From assembly GCA_031547595.1 (NCBI GenBank), contig JAVBRU010000080.1, positions 1 to 20,617 on the forward strand: a stretch of DNA of 20,617 nucleotides, in the 5' to 3' direction. Made by a program: the position numbers and the translations under genes. Positions 7,492 through 16,702 of the stretch are shown here, piece by piece. The stretch's first letter is position 1, and every line of letters starts with the position of its first letter. The notes beneath the pieces were generated by a model. The model did not search any database and was not told the origin of the DNA. It saw only the letters and a program-made list of their open reading frames with translations. Source of the stretch: JAVBRU01 sp031547595. Lineage in GTDB: Bacteria; Bacillota; Clostridia; Christensenellales; Aristaeellaceae.

Positions 7492-10230
7492 ATGAAAGCA
7501 TGCCGCATGGGAATCATGGTTCTTTTGCTGCTGGCCGTTTGCGCCCTCTCCACTCAGGCCGAAACGCTGCCCTCTTACACCCAGTACCGCGCCCAATATG
7601 CGGGCGCGGTGCGGGATGGGGGCAGCTTGACATTGGAAGCTGATGCCGCCGTGCCTTCCCTGGAGGACGAGGAAGCCGTGTGGCATTTCAATATAGAAAC
7701 CGCCGGGCTGTATGCCATCACCCTCACCTATCAATGCAGCGAAGGCATTGTGGATATGGAGCGCGCCCTCAAGCTCAACGGCGCAGTGCCCTTTGAAGAA
7801 GCGGGCAGCCTCACGCTGCATAGGCTGTGGGAAAACGCGGATATGGAGAATGGCGCTTTCAGAAAAGACAAGGCGGGTAACGAACTGCAGCCCGCGCAGG
7901 TGCAGGCAAAAGACGCGGTGACGTACACATTGCTCAATACCGCTTCCGCCTATTGCGAGCCCTATTATTTCTACTTGGACGCGGGCGAGAACACCCTGGC
8001 GCTGGAAGGGCTGCGGGGCGATCTGTGGGTGCAGCGCATCACGCTGCAAGCGGCGTCTGCGTTTGATCTGATGGATTACCAAGAATATGCAGCCGCCCCG
8101 GGTGATGCCTATCAAGGCGCACTGCTCTATGTGCAGGGCGAGGCGGCCACGCTCAAATCCGCGTCCTTTTTGCAGCCGCAAAGCGACCGCTCCAGCGCCG
8201 CAACCCAGCCCAGCGATGCCACACTGACCAGGCTGAACACCATCGGCGGTGCATCATGGAGCGAGGCGGGGCAGTGGATCGAATGGACGGTGGACGCCCC
8301 GGCGGCGGGCTATTATGCGCTGGGCATCCGTTTCCGGCAAAACATCCTCTCCGGCATGTTCACCACGCGCACACTGCTGGTCAACGGAAGCATTCCGTTC
8401 ACGCAAGCAGCTTGTATGGAGTTTCCGTATGGCACGGCATGGCAAGGAAAGACGCTGGGTGAGCTGATCTATCTGGAAGAAGGCGCGAATACCATCCGCC
8501 TCCGGGCAGGATTGGGGCGCGCGGCGGAGCTGTTTGAGCAGGCGGAGGAAAGCGTGCTGGCGCTGAACAACGCGTACCGGCATATCATCATGCTCACCAG
8601 CACCTCGCCCGACCCGCAGCGCAATTACCGCATCGACAAGCAATTGCCGGATGTGATGAAAACCTTTGAAGAACAAGCAACCGCCATCCGCGCGCTGTCC
8701 GAAACGCTGACACAGATTAGCGGCGGGCGCGGCAGCTTCAATACGGTGCTGGATAACCTCGGCTATCAGCTGGAATCCTTCCTCGAAAAGCCCATCACCA
8801 TCCCATCCCGGCTGGACAGCTTCAAAGACAACGTCAGCGCGCTGGCCTCGTGGCTGTATCAATTGTCCAGCCAGACGCTGGAGGTGGACTATCTGGTGCT
8901 GGGCAGCGCGGCGGATGTGGAACATGCGATGGTGCAGGTGAATGCATCGTTCTTCCAGCAAGCGCAGTATGAATTGCAAGCGCTGGCAGGCTCCTATACC
9001 GCCGATTACGGCATTTCGGACAGTGCTTCTGTGACGGCGGACCGCCGCATTGAGGTGTGGGTGAAGGGCGGGCGCGATCAGGCCAACATCATCAAGCGCA
9101 TGGCGGATGATACTTTTACGCAGGATACGGGCATTGCCGTGGATGTGCGCATCGCGGGGGATACCTCCGGCGTATCGGGCATGCTGCTGGCCACCATCGC
9201 GGGGCTGGGGCCGGATGTGGCGTTGTTTGTCAGCAATCAGGAGCCTGTCAACTATGCCTCCCGCACGGCGGCGGTGGATGTGAGCGGCTTTGCGGGCTTT
9301 GACGAGCTGACGGAGAGCTTCCGCGAAAGCGCCCTCACGCCCTACCGCTATAACGGCGGCGTATACGCCCTGCCCCTGACGGAGACCTACCTTGTGATGT
9401 ACTACCGCCAGGATATTTTGGACGAAATGGGGCTCCAGCCGCCAACGACCTGGGACGAGCTGTACATCCTGATTGGGGAACTGCAAAAAAAGCACATGAC
9501 CGTGGGGCTGCCCGCCAGCCTGAGCAGCCTGCTACTGCACCTGTACCAGCAGGGTGGCACGCTGTACAGCGCGGCGGGGGACAAATGCCTGCTGAACGAA
9601 CAGAAAGCACTGACCATCTTTCAAGAGTGGATGGAGCTGTACACCAGCTATGGCTTGCCGGTGGACTACGACGCCGCCAACCGTTTCCGCACCGGCGAGA
9701 TGCCGCTGTTTATCGCGAACCTCGATTATTACAGCACCATTGCCGCCGTTGCGCCGGAGCTAAATGGCCTGTGGACATTCTGCCAAGTGCCGGGGACGGA
9801 AAGGGCGGATGCCGGTGTCAGCCATGCCACCGTCAGCACGGGCAGCGCGATGATGCTGCTGTCCACCTGCGAGGACACCGATGCCGCATGGCAGTTTATG
9901 CGCTGGTTTGCGGGTGCTGCGGCGCAAAGCGAATACGCGCAGCGCATGGAGAGCAAGTTTGGCATCCTGGGGCGATATGCCGCCGCCAATCTGGACGCGC
10001 TCAAAACCATCCCCTGGACGCGGCAGGAATACGAAAAGCTGATGCTGGCAGGAGAAGAAACAAAGGGGATCCCTGAGGTGCCCGGCGGCTACTATGTGAC
10101 GCGCTATGTGGACAGCGCCCTTCGCAATGTGACCTCCTATGGCACAAGCGCGCAGGAAGTGCTGAAGGAATACGCCGCCACCATCAATGAAGAAATCGCA
10201 GCCAAACGCAAAGAGTTTGGCCTGCAATAG
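7492..10230 (+). CDS. Fusion of carbohydrate-binding-like modules and ABC solute-binding domain
   Basis: A 912-residue exported protein, about twice the length of a usual sugar-binding protein. The signal peptide (1-23) appears to be cleaved after TQA; LAVC at 14-17 is a poor lipobox, so lipidation is doubtful. Residues about 24-187 and 197-357 are two beta-rich modules with CBM6/35-like wording (WHFNIETAGLYAITLTYQC; WIEWTVDAPAAGYYALGIRF), each closing with a D/EGxNT-L-R/E-type turn. Residues about 358-515 are mainly helical. Residues about 517-912 form an extracellular solute-binding domain (RRIEVWVKGG, then ALPLTETYLVMYYRQDILDEMGL, where Y/R-Q-D is common in the family). The strong AGGAGGG site (7478-7484) gives ATG 7492. 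Permease pair A starts 18 bases downstream, so this is its likely partner. How it stays at the cell surface is not evident. Confidence 0.85.
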   Translation: MKACRMGIMVLLLLAVCALSTQAETLPSYTQYRAQYAGAVRDGGSLTLEADAAVPSLEDEEAVWHFNIETAGLYAITLTYQCSEGIVDMERALKLNGAVPFEEAGSLTLHRLWENADMENGAFRKDKAGNELQPAQVQAKDAVTYTLLNTASAYCEPYYFYLDAGENTLALEGLRGDLWVQRITLQAASAFDLMDYQEYAAAPGDAYQGALLYVQGEAATLKSASFLQPQSDRSSAATQPSDATLTRLNTIGGASWSEAGQWIEWTVDAPAAGYYALGIRFRQNILSGMFTTRTLLVNGSIPFTQAACMEFPYGTAWQGKTLGELIYLEEGANTIRLRAGLGRAAELFEQAEESVLALNNAYRHIIMLTSTSPDPQRNYRIDKQLPDVMKTFEEQATAIRALSETLTQISGGRGSFNTVLDNLGYQLESFLEKPITIPSRLDSFKDNVSALASWLYQLSSQTLEVDYLVLGSAADVEHAMVQVNASFFQQAQYELQALAGSYTADYGISDSASVTADRRIEVWVKGGRDQANIIKRMADDTFTQDTGIAVDVRIAGDTSGVSGMLLATIAGLGPDVALFVSNQEPVNYASRTAAVDVSGFAGFDELTESFRESALTPYRYNGGVYALPLTETYLVMYYRQDILDEMGLQPPTTWDELYILIGELQKKHMTVGLPASLSSLLLHLYQQGGTLYSAAGDKCLLNEQKALTIFQEWMELYTSYGLPVDYDAANRFRTGEMPLFIANLDYYSTIAAVAPELNGLWTFCQVPGTERADAGVSHATVSTGSAMMLLSTCEDTDAAWQFMRWFAGAAAQSEYAQRMESKFGILGRYAAANLDALKTIPWTRQEYEKLMLAGEETKGIPEVPGGYYVTRYVDSALRNVTSYGTSAQEVLKEYAATINEEIAAKRKEFGLQ

Positions 10231-10248
10231 GGAAAGGAGGGGAAACTG

Positions 10249-11148
10249 ATGCGCTATATCCTGCACCGCACCAAGATGCGCTTGCCGGCCATCCTGATGC
10301 TGATTCCCTTCTTTTCGCTGTTCTTTTTGTTCACCGTCTATCCGGTGATCCGCTCTATCCTGTATTCGTTCACCTCCTACACCGTGTTCACCCCGCCCAG
10401 GTTTGTGGGGCTGGACAATTACGTGCGCCTGTTTATGGGCGACCCGGTGTTTCTGACGGCGTTCAAGAATACGCTGATTTTTGCGCTGGTCACCGGCCCC
10501 ATCGGCTATTTTATGTCGCTGATGCTGGCATGGCTGATCAATGATTTTGGCCGCCGCACCCGCTCCGGCCTGACGCTGGTGTTTTATGTGCCTGCCATTT
10601 GCGGCGGCGCGGTGGCCATGACCATCTGGGGCTTTATCCTGAACGCCGATGCGCACGGCTATGGCAACAGCCTGCTGATGCAGCTGGGCCTGCTGACCGA
10701 GCCGGTGGCGTTTTTCCGCAATCCGCAGTATATGCTGCCCTCGCTGATATTGGTGCAGCTGTGGATGAGCCTTGGCACCAGCTTTCTGGCCTTCATCGCG
10801 GGGCTGCAAAATGTGGACCGTACGCTGTATGAGGCGGGCGCGGTGGAGGGCATCCGCAACCGCTGGCAGGAGCTTTGGTTTATCACGCTGCCCAGCATGC
10901 GCCCGCAGCTGATGTTTGGCGCGGTGATGCAGATCACGGCCGCGTTCTCTGTGGGGGATATCAGCATGAGCCTGGCGGGCTTTCCCAGCGTGGAATACGC
11001 CGCGCACACCATCGTGACCCACTTGCAGGATTACAGCATGATCCGCTTTGAGTTTGGCTATGCCTCGGCCATTGCCACGGTGCTGTTTTTCCTGATGATA
11101 TTTTCCAACGAGCTGGTGCAGTGGATGCTCAAGAGGGTGGGCGAATGA
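10249..11148 (+). CDS. Carbohydrate ABC transporter permease, MalF/UgpA type (pair A)
   Basis: A 299-residue integral membrane protein with about six hydrophobic helices, the usual size for a CUT1-family permease. The cytoplasmic coupling (EAA) loop is LYEAGAVEGIRNRWQELW, followed by ITLP, around residues 194-216; this loop docks onto the ATPase. It follows the AAGGAGGGG site after the fusion binding protein by 18 bases. Its TGA overlaps the ATG of the second permease (ATGA), indicating translational coupling and equal production of the two subunits. No ATPase gene is present in the window, so a shared MsmX-type ATPase encoded elsewhere is inferred. Substrate unknown. Confidence 0.93.
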   Translation: MRYILHRTKMRLPAILMLIPFFSLFFLFTVYPVIRSILYSFTSYTVFTPPRFVGLDNYVRLFMGDPVFLTAFKNTLIFALVTGPIGYFMSLMLAWLINDFGRRTRSGLTLVFYVPAICGGAVAMTIWGFILNADAHGYGNSLLMQLGLLTEPVAFFRNPQYMLPSLILVQLWMSLGTSFLAFIAGLQNVDRTLYEAGAVEGIRNRWQELWFITLPSMRPQLMFGAVMQITAAFSVGDISMSLAGFPSVEYAAHTIVTHLQDYSMIRFEFGYASAIATVLFFLMIFSNELVQWMLKRVGE

Positions 11149-12008
11149 AGAAGATCAAAATGCAGCGCAGCGGCGTCAAGCGCAGCCGTGTGGACTTTGG
11201 TATCTCGCTGTTTTTCCTGGCGGTGATGGGCGCGTTTATGCTGGTGCCGCTGCTGTATGTGCTGCTCAATGCCTTCAAGCCGATTGAGGAGCAGCTGCTC
11301 TTCCCCCCGCGCTTTTTTGTGAGCAACCCCACCCTGCAAAACTTTACAGAGCTTTTCAGCCTGATGAACGAAACCTGGGTGCCGTTTTCGCGGTATCTTG
11401 CAAACACGGTGGTCATCACCGTGTCGGCCACATTTTTGCACATCGTGGTATCGTCCATGGCGGCGTATGTGCTGGCCAAGCACCGCTTCTTTGGCACGCG
11501 GGCGCTGTTTCGCATGGTGGTATTGGCGCTGATGTTCAACGGCGTAGTCACACAGGTGCCAAGCTACCTTTTGATGTCCGACCTGAAGCTGGTGGACAAC
11601 CTGCTGGCGGTGATTATTCCGGCGGTGCAAGCACCGCTGGGGCTGTACCTGCTCAAGCAGTTTATGGAGCAGATCCCCGATTCCATCATCGAATCCGCGC
11701 GCATTGACGGCGCGGGTGAGTTTCGGGTATTATGGTCGGTGGTGCTGCCTCAGGTGAAGCCCGCCTGGCTGACGCTGATTATTTTGCAGATCCAAAGCCT
11801 GTGGGGCATGGCGTCCAGCAACTATATCATCAGTGAGCAGAATAAGCCCCTGGCCATGGCCATGCAGCAGATCGCGGGCGGCGGCATCGCACGCCTGGGC
11901 GTAGCGGCAGCGGTCACTTTGGTGATGATGGTGGTGCCGGTCACGGCCTTCCTGCTCACCCAATCCAAGGTGGTAGAAACCATGAGTACCTCAGGGATGA
12001 AGGACTAA
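11145..12008 (+). CDS. Carbohydrate ABC transporter permease, MalG/UgpE type (pair A)
   Basis: ATG 11145 overlaps the previous stop codon and follows AAGAGGGTGG; a longer in-frame start at 11121 lies inside the upstream gene and is less likely. The 287-residue product has about six membrane helices and the MalG-type coupling loop IIESARIDGAGEFRVLWSVV with LP after it (about residues 182-203). The N-terminus is strongly basic (MKKIKMQRSGVKRSR), fitting an inside orientation. It forms a heterodimeric pore with the preceding permease. The next gene starts 16 bases later. Confidence 0.93.
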   Translation: MKKIKMQRSGVKRSRVDFGISLFFLAVMGAFMLVPLLYVLLNAFKPIEEQLLFPPRFFVSNPTLQNFTELFSLMNETWVPFSRYLANTVVITVSATFLHIVVSSMAAYVLAKHRFFGTRALFRMVVLALMFNGVVTQVPSYLLMSDLKLVDNLLAVIIPAVQAPLGLYLLKQFMEQIPDSIIESARIDGAGEFRVLWSVVLPQVKPAWLTLIILQIQSLWGMASSNYIISEQNKPLAMAMQQIAGGGIARLGVAAAVTLVMMVVPVTAFLLTQSKVVETMSTSGMKD

Positions 12009-12024
12009 GAGGGGAGGAATGCCC

Positions 12025-13611
12025 ATGCCGCATATCAAAAAACGGGTTGCGCTGCTTTTGCTGTGCTGCCTCGTGCCCCTTTCTGCCCTGGCCGATACGC
12101 CCTTTGACGATTATGCCTATGTATCCGGCAACGAGAACGGCCTGATCCTGCAAGGCCAGAGCCAGGCCAACGCGCATATCGCGCCTGCGGCGTTCTCCTA
12201 TCAGCGCGTGCTGGATGGCAGCACGCTGGGGCTGGAGGTCGGCTTTTCCTCGCCGGAGGATATGGACAGCGATACGAAGGGGCGCTTGTATATTCTGGAT
12301 ACGCTGAACAGCCGCATCGTGGTGGTGGACAGCACGCTGACCGAGGTTTTGTGCATCGTGGGCGCGTGGCAGGATACGGACGGCAGCCTGCGCGGCTTTT
12401 CCACCGGCAAGGGGCTGTTTGTCCGGGGCGAAACGGTGTATGTGTGCCTTGGCAGCCAGGGCACGATTGTGGCCTTTGACGTGCCGGGGGACGCCATGAC
12501 GGGCGATCATACCCCCATCACCGTCACCCCCAGCCGCATCATCCGCAACCTGGACGCATCCGCCGTGCGGGATGATTTTCACTTTTTGCCCGTCAAAGCG
12601 GTGGTGGACAGGGCGGGGCGGCTGTATGCCGTGATCGAGGGCGAGTTTGACGGCCTGGCCGCCATCGACAGCGACGGCATGTTCACCGGCTTTATCGGTG
12701 CGGACCCCATCAGCATCAGCGCCATCGATCTGTTCTGGCGCTCGGTATCCACCGATGCGCAGATTGAGGCGCAAAAAGACACCGTGCCCATCGAGTTTTT
12801 CAGCCTGGACGTGGACGAAAACGGCTTTATCTATACCACCGCCAAGGGTCAAGCGGAAGAAAACCTTGTGCGGCGGCTGAACCTGATTGGCAAGGATGTG
12901 CTAAAGAGTGACCGCTATTATGTGAAGGGCGAGCTGTCGCCCCTCACCACCAAGGGCACGCCGGGCACGCCCTCGGGGCTGATTGATATTTCAGTCACAA
13001 CCGGCGGCGTGTACACGTGCCTGGACAACGTGCGCGGCAAGCTGTACACCTATAACGCGGAAGGTGATGTGCTGTTTGTGTTTGGCGGGCTGTCGGCGCA
13101 AAAGGGCGCGTTCCGCGTGCCCACGGCGGTGGAATGGCACGGCGAAAACCTGCTGGTGCTGGATAAACGCAACAATGAGGTGGTGGTGTTTGAGCCTACG
13201 CCCTATGGCAGCGCCGTGCTGAAAGCCACCCGCGCGCAGTACAGCGGCGGCTGGGGCGAGGCCTGGCCGCTGTGGGAAGAGGTCATCCGCCTGAACCCCT
13301 GGAACGAAACGGCGCTGCTCAATGCGGGCAAGCTGTATTTTGAGCAGGGCGATTGGCAAAAGGCCATGGAATACTTCCGCCTTGGCAATTCCAAAACGCT
13401 CTATTCCAAAGCGTTTGAGAAGCACAGAAATGCCGTGCTCAAAGACCTACTGCCTTGGATTTTGCTGGGGGTGGGCAGTTTGGGCGTGCTGGCACTGTTG
13501 TTTGCGGGCATCCGGCAGCTCAAGCGCTCGAAGGCGCGGTATGTCTTCTTCCGCCAGGAGGCGGCGCGCTATCATGCCCGCCAGGGGCGCAAGGGGAGGG
13601 ACGCGTCATGA
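12025..13611 (+). CDS. Exported NHL-like beta-propeller / TPR protein with C-terminal membrane anchor
   Basis: ATG 12025 is preferred over ATG 12019 because GGGGAGG (12011-12017) lies 7 bases before the former and only 1 base before the latter; the product is 528 residues. A signal peptide ends at SALA. Residues about 50-400 contain repeated propeller-blade wording (PEDMDSDTKGRLYILDTLNS; PVKAVVDRAGRLYAVI; FFSLDVDENGFIYTT; PTAVEWHGENLLVLDKRNNE), as in NHL/SMP-30-like six-bladed propellers. Residues about 408-470 look like TPR helices (WPLWEEVIRLNPWNETALL; AGKLYFEQGDWQKAMEYF). A single helix (about 476-497) and a basic cytoplasmic tail of about 30 residues follow. Propeller and TPR should be outside the membrane, an arrangement suggesting a scaffold or sensor rather than an enzyme. 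Its TGA overlaps the start of the YIP1-like gene. Function is unknown. Confidence 0.8.
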   Translation: MPHIKKRVALLLLCCLVPLSALADTPFDDYAYVSGNENGLILQGQSQANAHIAPAAFSYQRVLDGSTLGLEVGFSSPEDMDSDTKGRLYILDTLNSRIVVVDSTLTEVLCIVGAWQDTDGSLRGFSTGKGLFVRGETVYVCLGSQGTIVAFDVPGDAMTGDHTPITVTPSRIIRNLDASAVRDDFHFLPVKAVVDRAGRLYAVIEGEFDGLAAIDSDGMFTGFIGADPISISAIDLFWRSVSTDAQIEAQKDTVPIEFFSLDVDENGFIYTTAKGQAEENLVRRLNLIGKDVLKSDRYYVKGELSPLTTKGTPGTPSGLIDISVTTGGVYTCLDNVRGKLYTYNAEGDVLFVFGGLSAQKGAFRVPTAVEWHGENLLVLDKRNNEVVVFEPTPYGSAVLKATRAQYSGGWGEAWPLWEEVIRLNPWNETALLNAGKLYFEQGDWQKAMEYFRLGNSKTLYSKAFEKHRNAVLKDLLPWILLGVGSLGVLALLFAGIRQLKRSKARYVFFRQEAARYHARQGRKGRDAS

Positions 13612-14237
13612 ACAAAAAGCTGCTTTCGGGCCTTCGCTACGCGCTGTACCCGCCGCTGCACCCCTTCAAAGGGTTTTATGATCTCAAATATGAGGGCCAG
13701 GGCAGCCTTGCCAGCGCGCTTGTGCTTCTGCTTTTGTATTATCTTTCGTCCTTGCTGATGGCCAGTGGCACGGGTTACATCTTCCGCTCGGGCAGCGAAG
13801 GGCCTGTGAACGTGCTGATGGTGCTGCTGCAAGCAGTGATGCCGCTGCTTTTGTTCACCATCGCCAACTGGTGCCTCACCCTGGCGCTGGACGGCGAGGG
13901 TACGATGGCGCAGATTGGCACGGCGCTGTGCTATGCGCTGGTGCCGCTCACAGTGTTTCAACTGCTGTATACGCCCCTCAGCCATGTGATGACGCTGCAG
14001 GAGGGTGTGTTCCTCACCTATGGGTACACGCTGGTGGGCGCGTGGACGGCGTTTCTGGTGGTGGTGGCGGTGATGGAGACCAACCAATACAGCTTCCTCA
14101 AGTCCATTGGCGCGTGCCTTTTGTCCATTGTGGGCATTGCCATCATTTTGCTGATCCTGCTGCTGTGCTTTAACCTGGTGCAGCAGATGCTGGCCTTCTT
14201 TCAATCGGTATACAAAGAATTGACGTATCGGTGGTGA
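13608..14237 (+). CDS. YIP1-family-like polytopic membrane protein
   Basis: ATG 13608 overlaps the upstream TGA (ATGA) and follows AGGGGAGGGA. The 209-residue protein has a soluble N-terminus (MNKKLLSGLRYALYPPLHPF, residues 1-33) and about five hydrophobic segments, near 34-54, 66-93, 100-123, 134-156 and 168-195. The N-terminal HPFKGFYDLKYE motif followed by five helices is the layout of bacterial YIP1-domain proteins, whose biochemical role is not established. Coupled translation with the propeller protein and its place among permeases suggest it is an accessory membrane subunit of the uptake system. It lacks an EAA coupling loop and so is not itself an ABC permease. Confidence 0.75.
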   Translation: MNKKLLSGLRYALYPPLHPFKGFYDLKYEGQGSLASALVLLLLYYLSSLLMASGTGYIFRSGSEGPVNVLMVLLQAVMPLLLFTIANWCLTLALDGEGTMAQIGTALCYALVPLTVFQLLYTPLSHVMTLQEGVFLTYGYTLVGAWTAFLVVVAVMETNQYSFLKSIGACLLSIVGIAIILLILLLCFNLVQQMLAFFQSVYKELTYRW

Positions 14238-14242
14238 TAACA

Positions 14243-16702
14243 GTGAAGAACGCGCGGCGGTTTGTTTTGCTCCTGCTATGCCTTGCCTGTTTGCAGGGCA
14301 GCTTTGCCATGGCATCCGATCAGATGGTGGAGGTGGCGCAAGGCGGCGCGCTTTCGCTGTGGCTGGACGAGGGCACCTTGGAGTTTGCGGTGGTGGATGC
14401 GCGAAGCGGCAAGCGCTGGACGTCCGGCAGCACGCTGTTTCGCCTCACGGCGCAGCTGGACGGCGTAGAAAAAACCTACGACGCGTATACAAACTGCGCG
14501 GCGCTTCATCAGTATGAGATCACGGCCATCGAAAACGGCGTGCGCATCCAGATGACGGTGGGCGAGGTGAAAAAGATCACCGCGCTGGATTTGCCGCAGG
14601 CGGTGGAAAAAGAGCATTTTGAGCAGGACATTCTGGCGCTGCTGAGCGCGGACGACAAGGAGCAGATGCTCAAGCGCTACACCCTGTATTCCGTTCACGA
14701 TGCCGCTTTAACAGGGCGCAAGCTGGACGCCGCGCTGGAAGCCTACCCCATTTTGCAGCAGCGGGATTTGTATCTGATCAATAGCGGCGTGCCGGATTTT
14801 GCGGCCGAGCGGATCAAGGCCATCCTGGACGGGATCGGCTATGATGAAAGCCGCATCCAGCAGGACAATGACAACAACGGCGTTCAGATCACCGTCGCGG
14901 CAACGGATCGGTATGAGGTGGTCTTGTCGTTAACCTTACAGGACGGCAGCCTGCTGGCGGTGCTTGATACCTCCGCGCTTCATGATGCCGCGCTTCGCCG
15001 GGTGACCGATGTTACATTCTTGCCCTTGTTTGGCGCGTCCACTGCTTCGGCGGATGAAGGGTTTTTTCTTCTGCCGGACGGCAGCGGTGCTCTGCAGGAT
15101 ATTAGCGGCAAAAAGGCCGGGTATTCCTCTGCCAGCATCCGCATCTATGGCCGGGACGAGGCCATCAGCCAGCAGCAGGTGTTCAACAAGACAGAGCTTG
15201 CGGTGTTGCCAGTGTTTGGGCAAAGCATGCAGGATGGCGGCTTTGTGGCGGTGATCGAAAAGGGCGATGCCATCGCGTCTGTGACAACTTTGCTCAAGGG
15301 CACCGCAAATGGCACTTCCGCCATCTATCCCACCTTTCGTGTGGTGGAAAACGCCTATGTGGACGCGGGGTTTGCCGATGCCGCGGCCAGCGTCAACATC
15401 TCTATGATGCAGCCGGACAGCTACAAGGGCGATCTGGCCGTGCGCTACATCTTCCTTGCGGGCGAGGAGAACACGCTGCATGGCATGAGCAGCGCTGTGC
15501 GGAATAACCTGCAAACACGCGGCCTCTTGCCCACCGAAAAAACAACGGTGGATACTGCGCTGTGCGTGCAATTGATTGGCAGTGTGGACAGGGCGGTGTC
15601 GCTGCTGGGCTTCATCCCCAGCCGCAGCCAGGTGGCGGCCACCACCTTCAGCCAGGCACAAGCGATTGTGCAGGCGCTGCATGAGCGCGGCGTGGGCGCG
15701 ATCAATCTGCAATACGAAGGCTGGTGCAATGGCGGGCTGTATACCCGGCAGCTGCAAAGCGTGCAGACGGAGAGCATCCTGGGCGGGGAAAAGGGCTTAC
15801 AAGCACTGAATAGCTGGCTGTTGCAGCAAGGCGATGTATTATATCCCAGCGTGGAGCTATCATCGGTGAAGAACCTGCAGGGCCTGAACACCCGACAGCT
15901 GGCGGCGCGTGCGCTGGGCAATACGCTGACCACGCTGTACGCGTATGACGTTGCCACGGGCAATGCCCTCACCGGCCGGGTGGGCACCTACATTGCCCCG
16001 GCGCAGCTATCCGCGTATGCGGCTGACTTTGAAAAAAGCTATCAAAAGCTGGGCATCGAGGCGCTGGCGGTGGCGGACACCGGCAAGCTGCTGTACAGCG
16101 AGATGAACAAAGCGGCGGGGCTGAACCGGCAAAGAACAGAAGCGCTGGCCAGCGAAATGTTGGACAGCTTACCCCAATCAAACCTGATGATCACAGGCGG
16201 TAACCTGTACGCATTGCAAAATGCCACATGGGTGGCGGATATCCCGGTGGATTCCAGCCGCTATGCGCGCGAGGAGTACGCCGTGCCCTTTGTACAGATG
16301 GTGCTGCGCGGGCTTGTGCCCTACAGCGCGCCTGCCGCCAACAACAGCGGCGATGCGCAGGAAATGCTGCTGCGCGCCATCGGCTATGGCGCACGCGCAA
16401 CCTTCCTTGGGACGTATCAGCCCGATACCGTGTTTGAGGGCACCGGCTTCAACCAGTTTATTTCTACGCACTATGCCACGTGGCTGGATACGGCGGTAGC
16501 ATATGCCCTGCGCGCGCAGGAAGATTTGAACGCGATGGGCGATGCGGACATCATCAGCTACCGGCAGCTTGCGGAGCAGGTGTTTGAAACAGTGTTTGAA
16601 AACGGCGTCAGCGTGGTGGTCAATTATGGCAGCATCGAGGCTGTGGTGGAAGGGCTTCGCATCCCGCCGCGGGACTGGGTGAGACGGGAGGTACAGCCAT
16701 GA
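14243..16702 (+). CDS. DUF5696-type exported protein, possible glycoside-hydrolase-like
   Basis: A product of about 819 residues. GTG 14243 has GGTGGTGA 5 bases upstream; GTG 14231 and GTG 14234 (the latter giving a GTGA overlap) are alternatives that only lengthen the signal peptide. The signal peptide ends near SFAMA. An N-terminal beta-rich part (about 25-270) resembles a glycosidase accessory domain (LWLDEGTLEFAVVDARSGKR). The motif FLLPDGSGAL around residues 274-284 is what I recall as the hallmark of DUF5696, followed by a putative barrel region with INLQYEGWCNGG near 488 and PSVELSSV. Family descriptions suggest relationship to glycosyl hydrolases, but activity is unproven. There is no anchor, so it is released or held by partners. 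Its TGA overlaps the ATG of permease pair B. Role in glycan handling is inferred from context. Confidence 0.75.
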   Translation: MKNARRFVLLLLCLACLQGSFAMASDQMVEVAQGGALSLWLDEGTLEFAVVDARSGKRWTSGSTLFRLTAQLDGVEKTYDAYTNCAALHQYEITAIENGVRIQMTVGEVKKITALDLPQAVEKEHFEQDILALLSADDKEQMLKRYTLYSVHDAALTGRKLDAALEAYPILQQRDLYLINSGVPDFAAERIKAILDGIGYDESRIQQDNDNNGVQITVAATDRYEVVLSLTLQDGSLLAVLDTSALHDAALRRVTDVTFLPLFGASTASADEGFFLLPDGSGALQDISGKKAGYSSASIRIYGRDEAISQQQVFNKTELAVLPVFGQSMQDGGFVAVIEKGDAIASVTTLLKGTANGTSAIYPTFRVVENAYVDAGFADAAASVNISMMQPDSYKGDLAVRYIFLAGEENTLHGMSSAVRNNLQTRGLLPTEKTTVDTALCVQLIGSVDRAVSLLGFIPSRSQVAATTFSQAQAIVQALHERGVGAINLQYEGWCNGGLYTRQLQSVQTESILGGEKGLQALNSWLLQQGDVLYPSVELSSVKNLQGLNTRQLAARALGNTLTTLYAYDVATGNALTGRVGTYIAPAQLSAYAADFEKSYQKLGIEALAVADTGKLLYSEMNKAAGLNRQRTEALASEMLDSLPQSNLMITGGNLYALQNATWVADIPVDSSRYAREEYAVPFVQMVLRGLVPYSAPAANNSGDAQEMLLRAIGYGARATFLGTYQPDTVFEGTGFNQFISTHYATWLDTAVAYALRAQEDLNAMGDADIISYRQLAEQVFETVFENGVSVVVNYGSIEAVVEGLRIPPRDWVRREVQP

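Noticed and set aside
7531..7542. LAVC in the fusion protein signal peptide as a lipobox
   Set aside because: Valine at -1 is not accepted in normal lipoboxes, and a good signal peptidase I site (TQA) follows six residues later. Lipidation is left open but not claimed.
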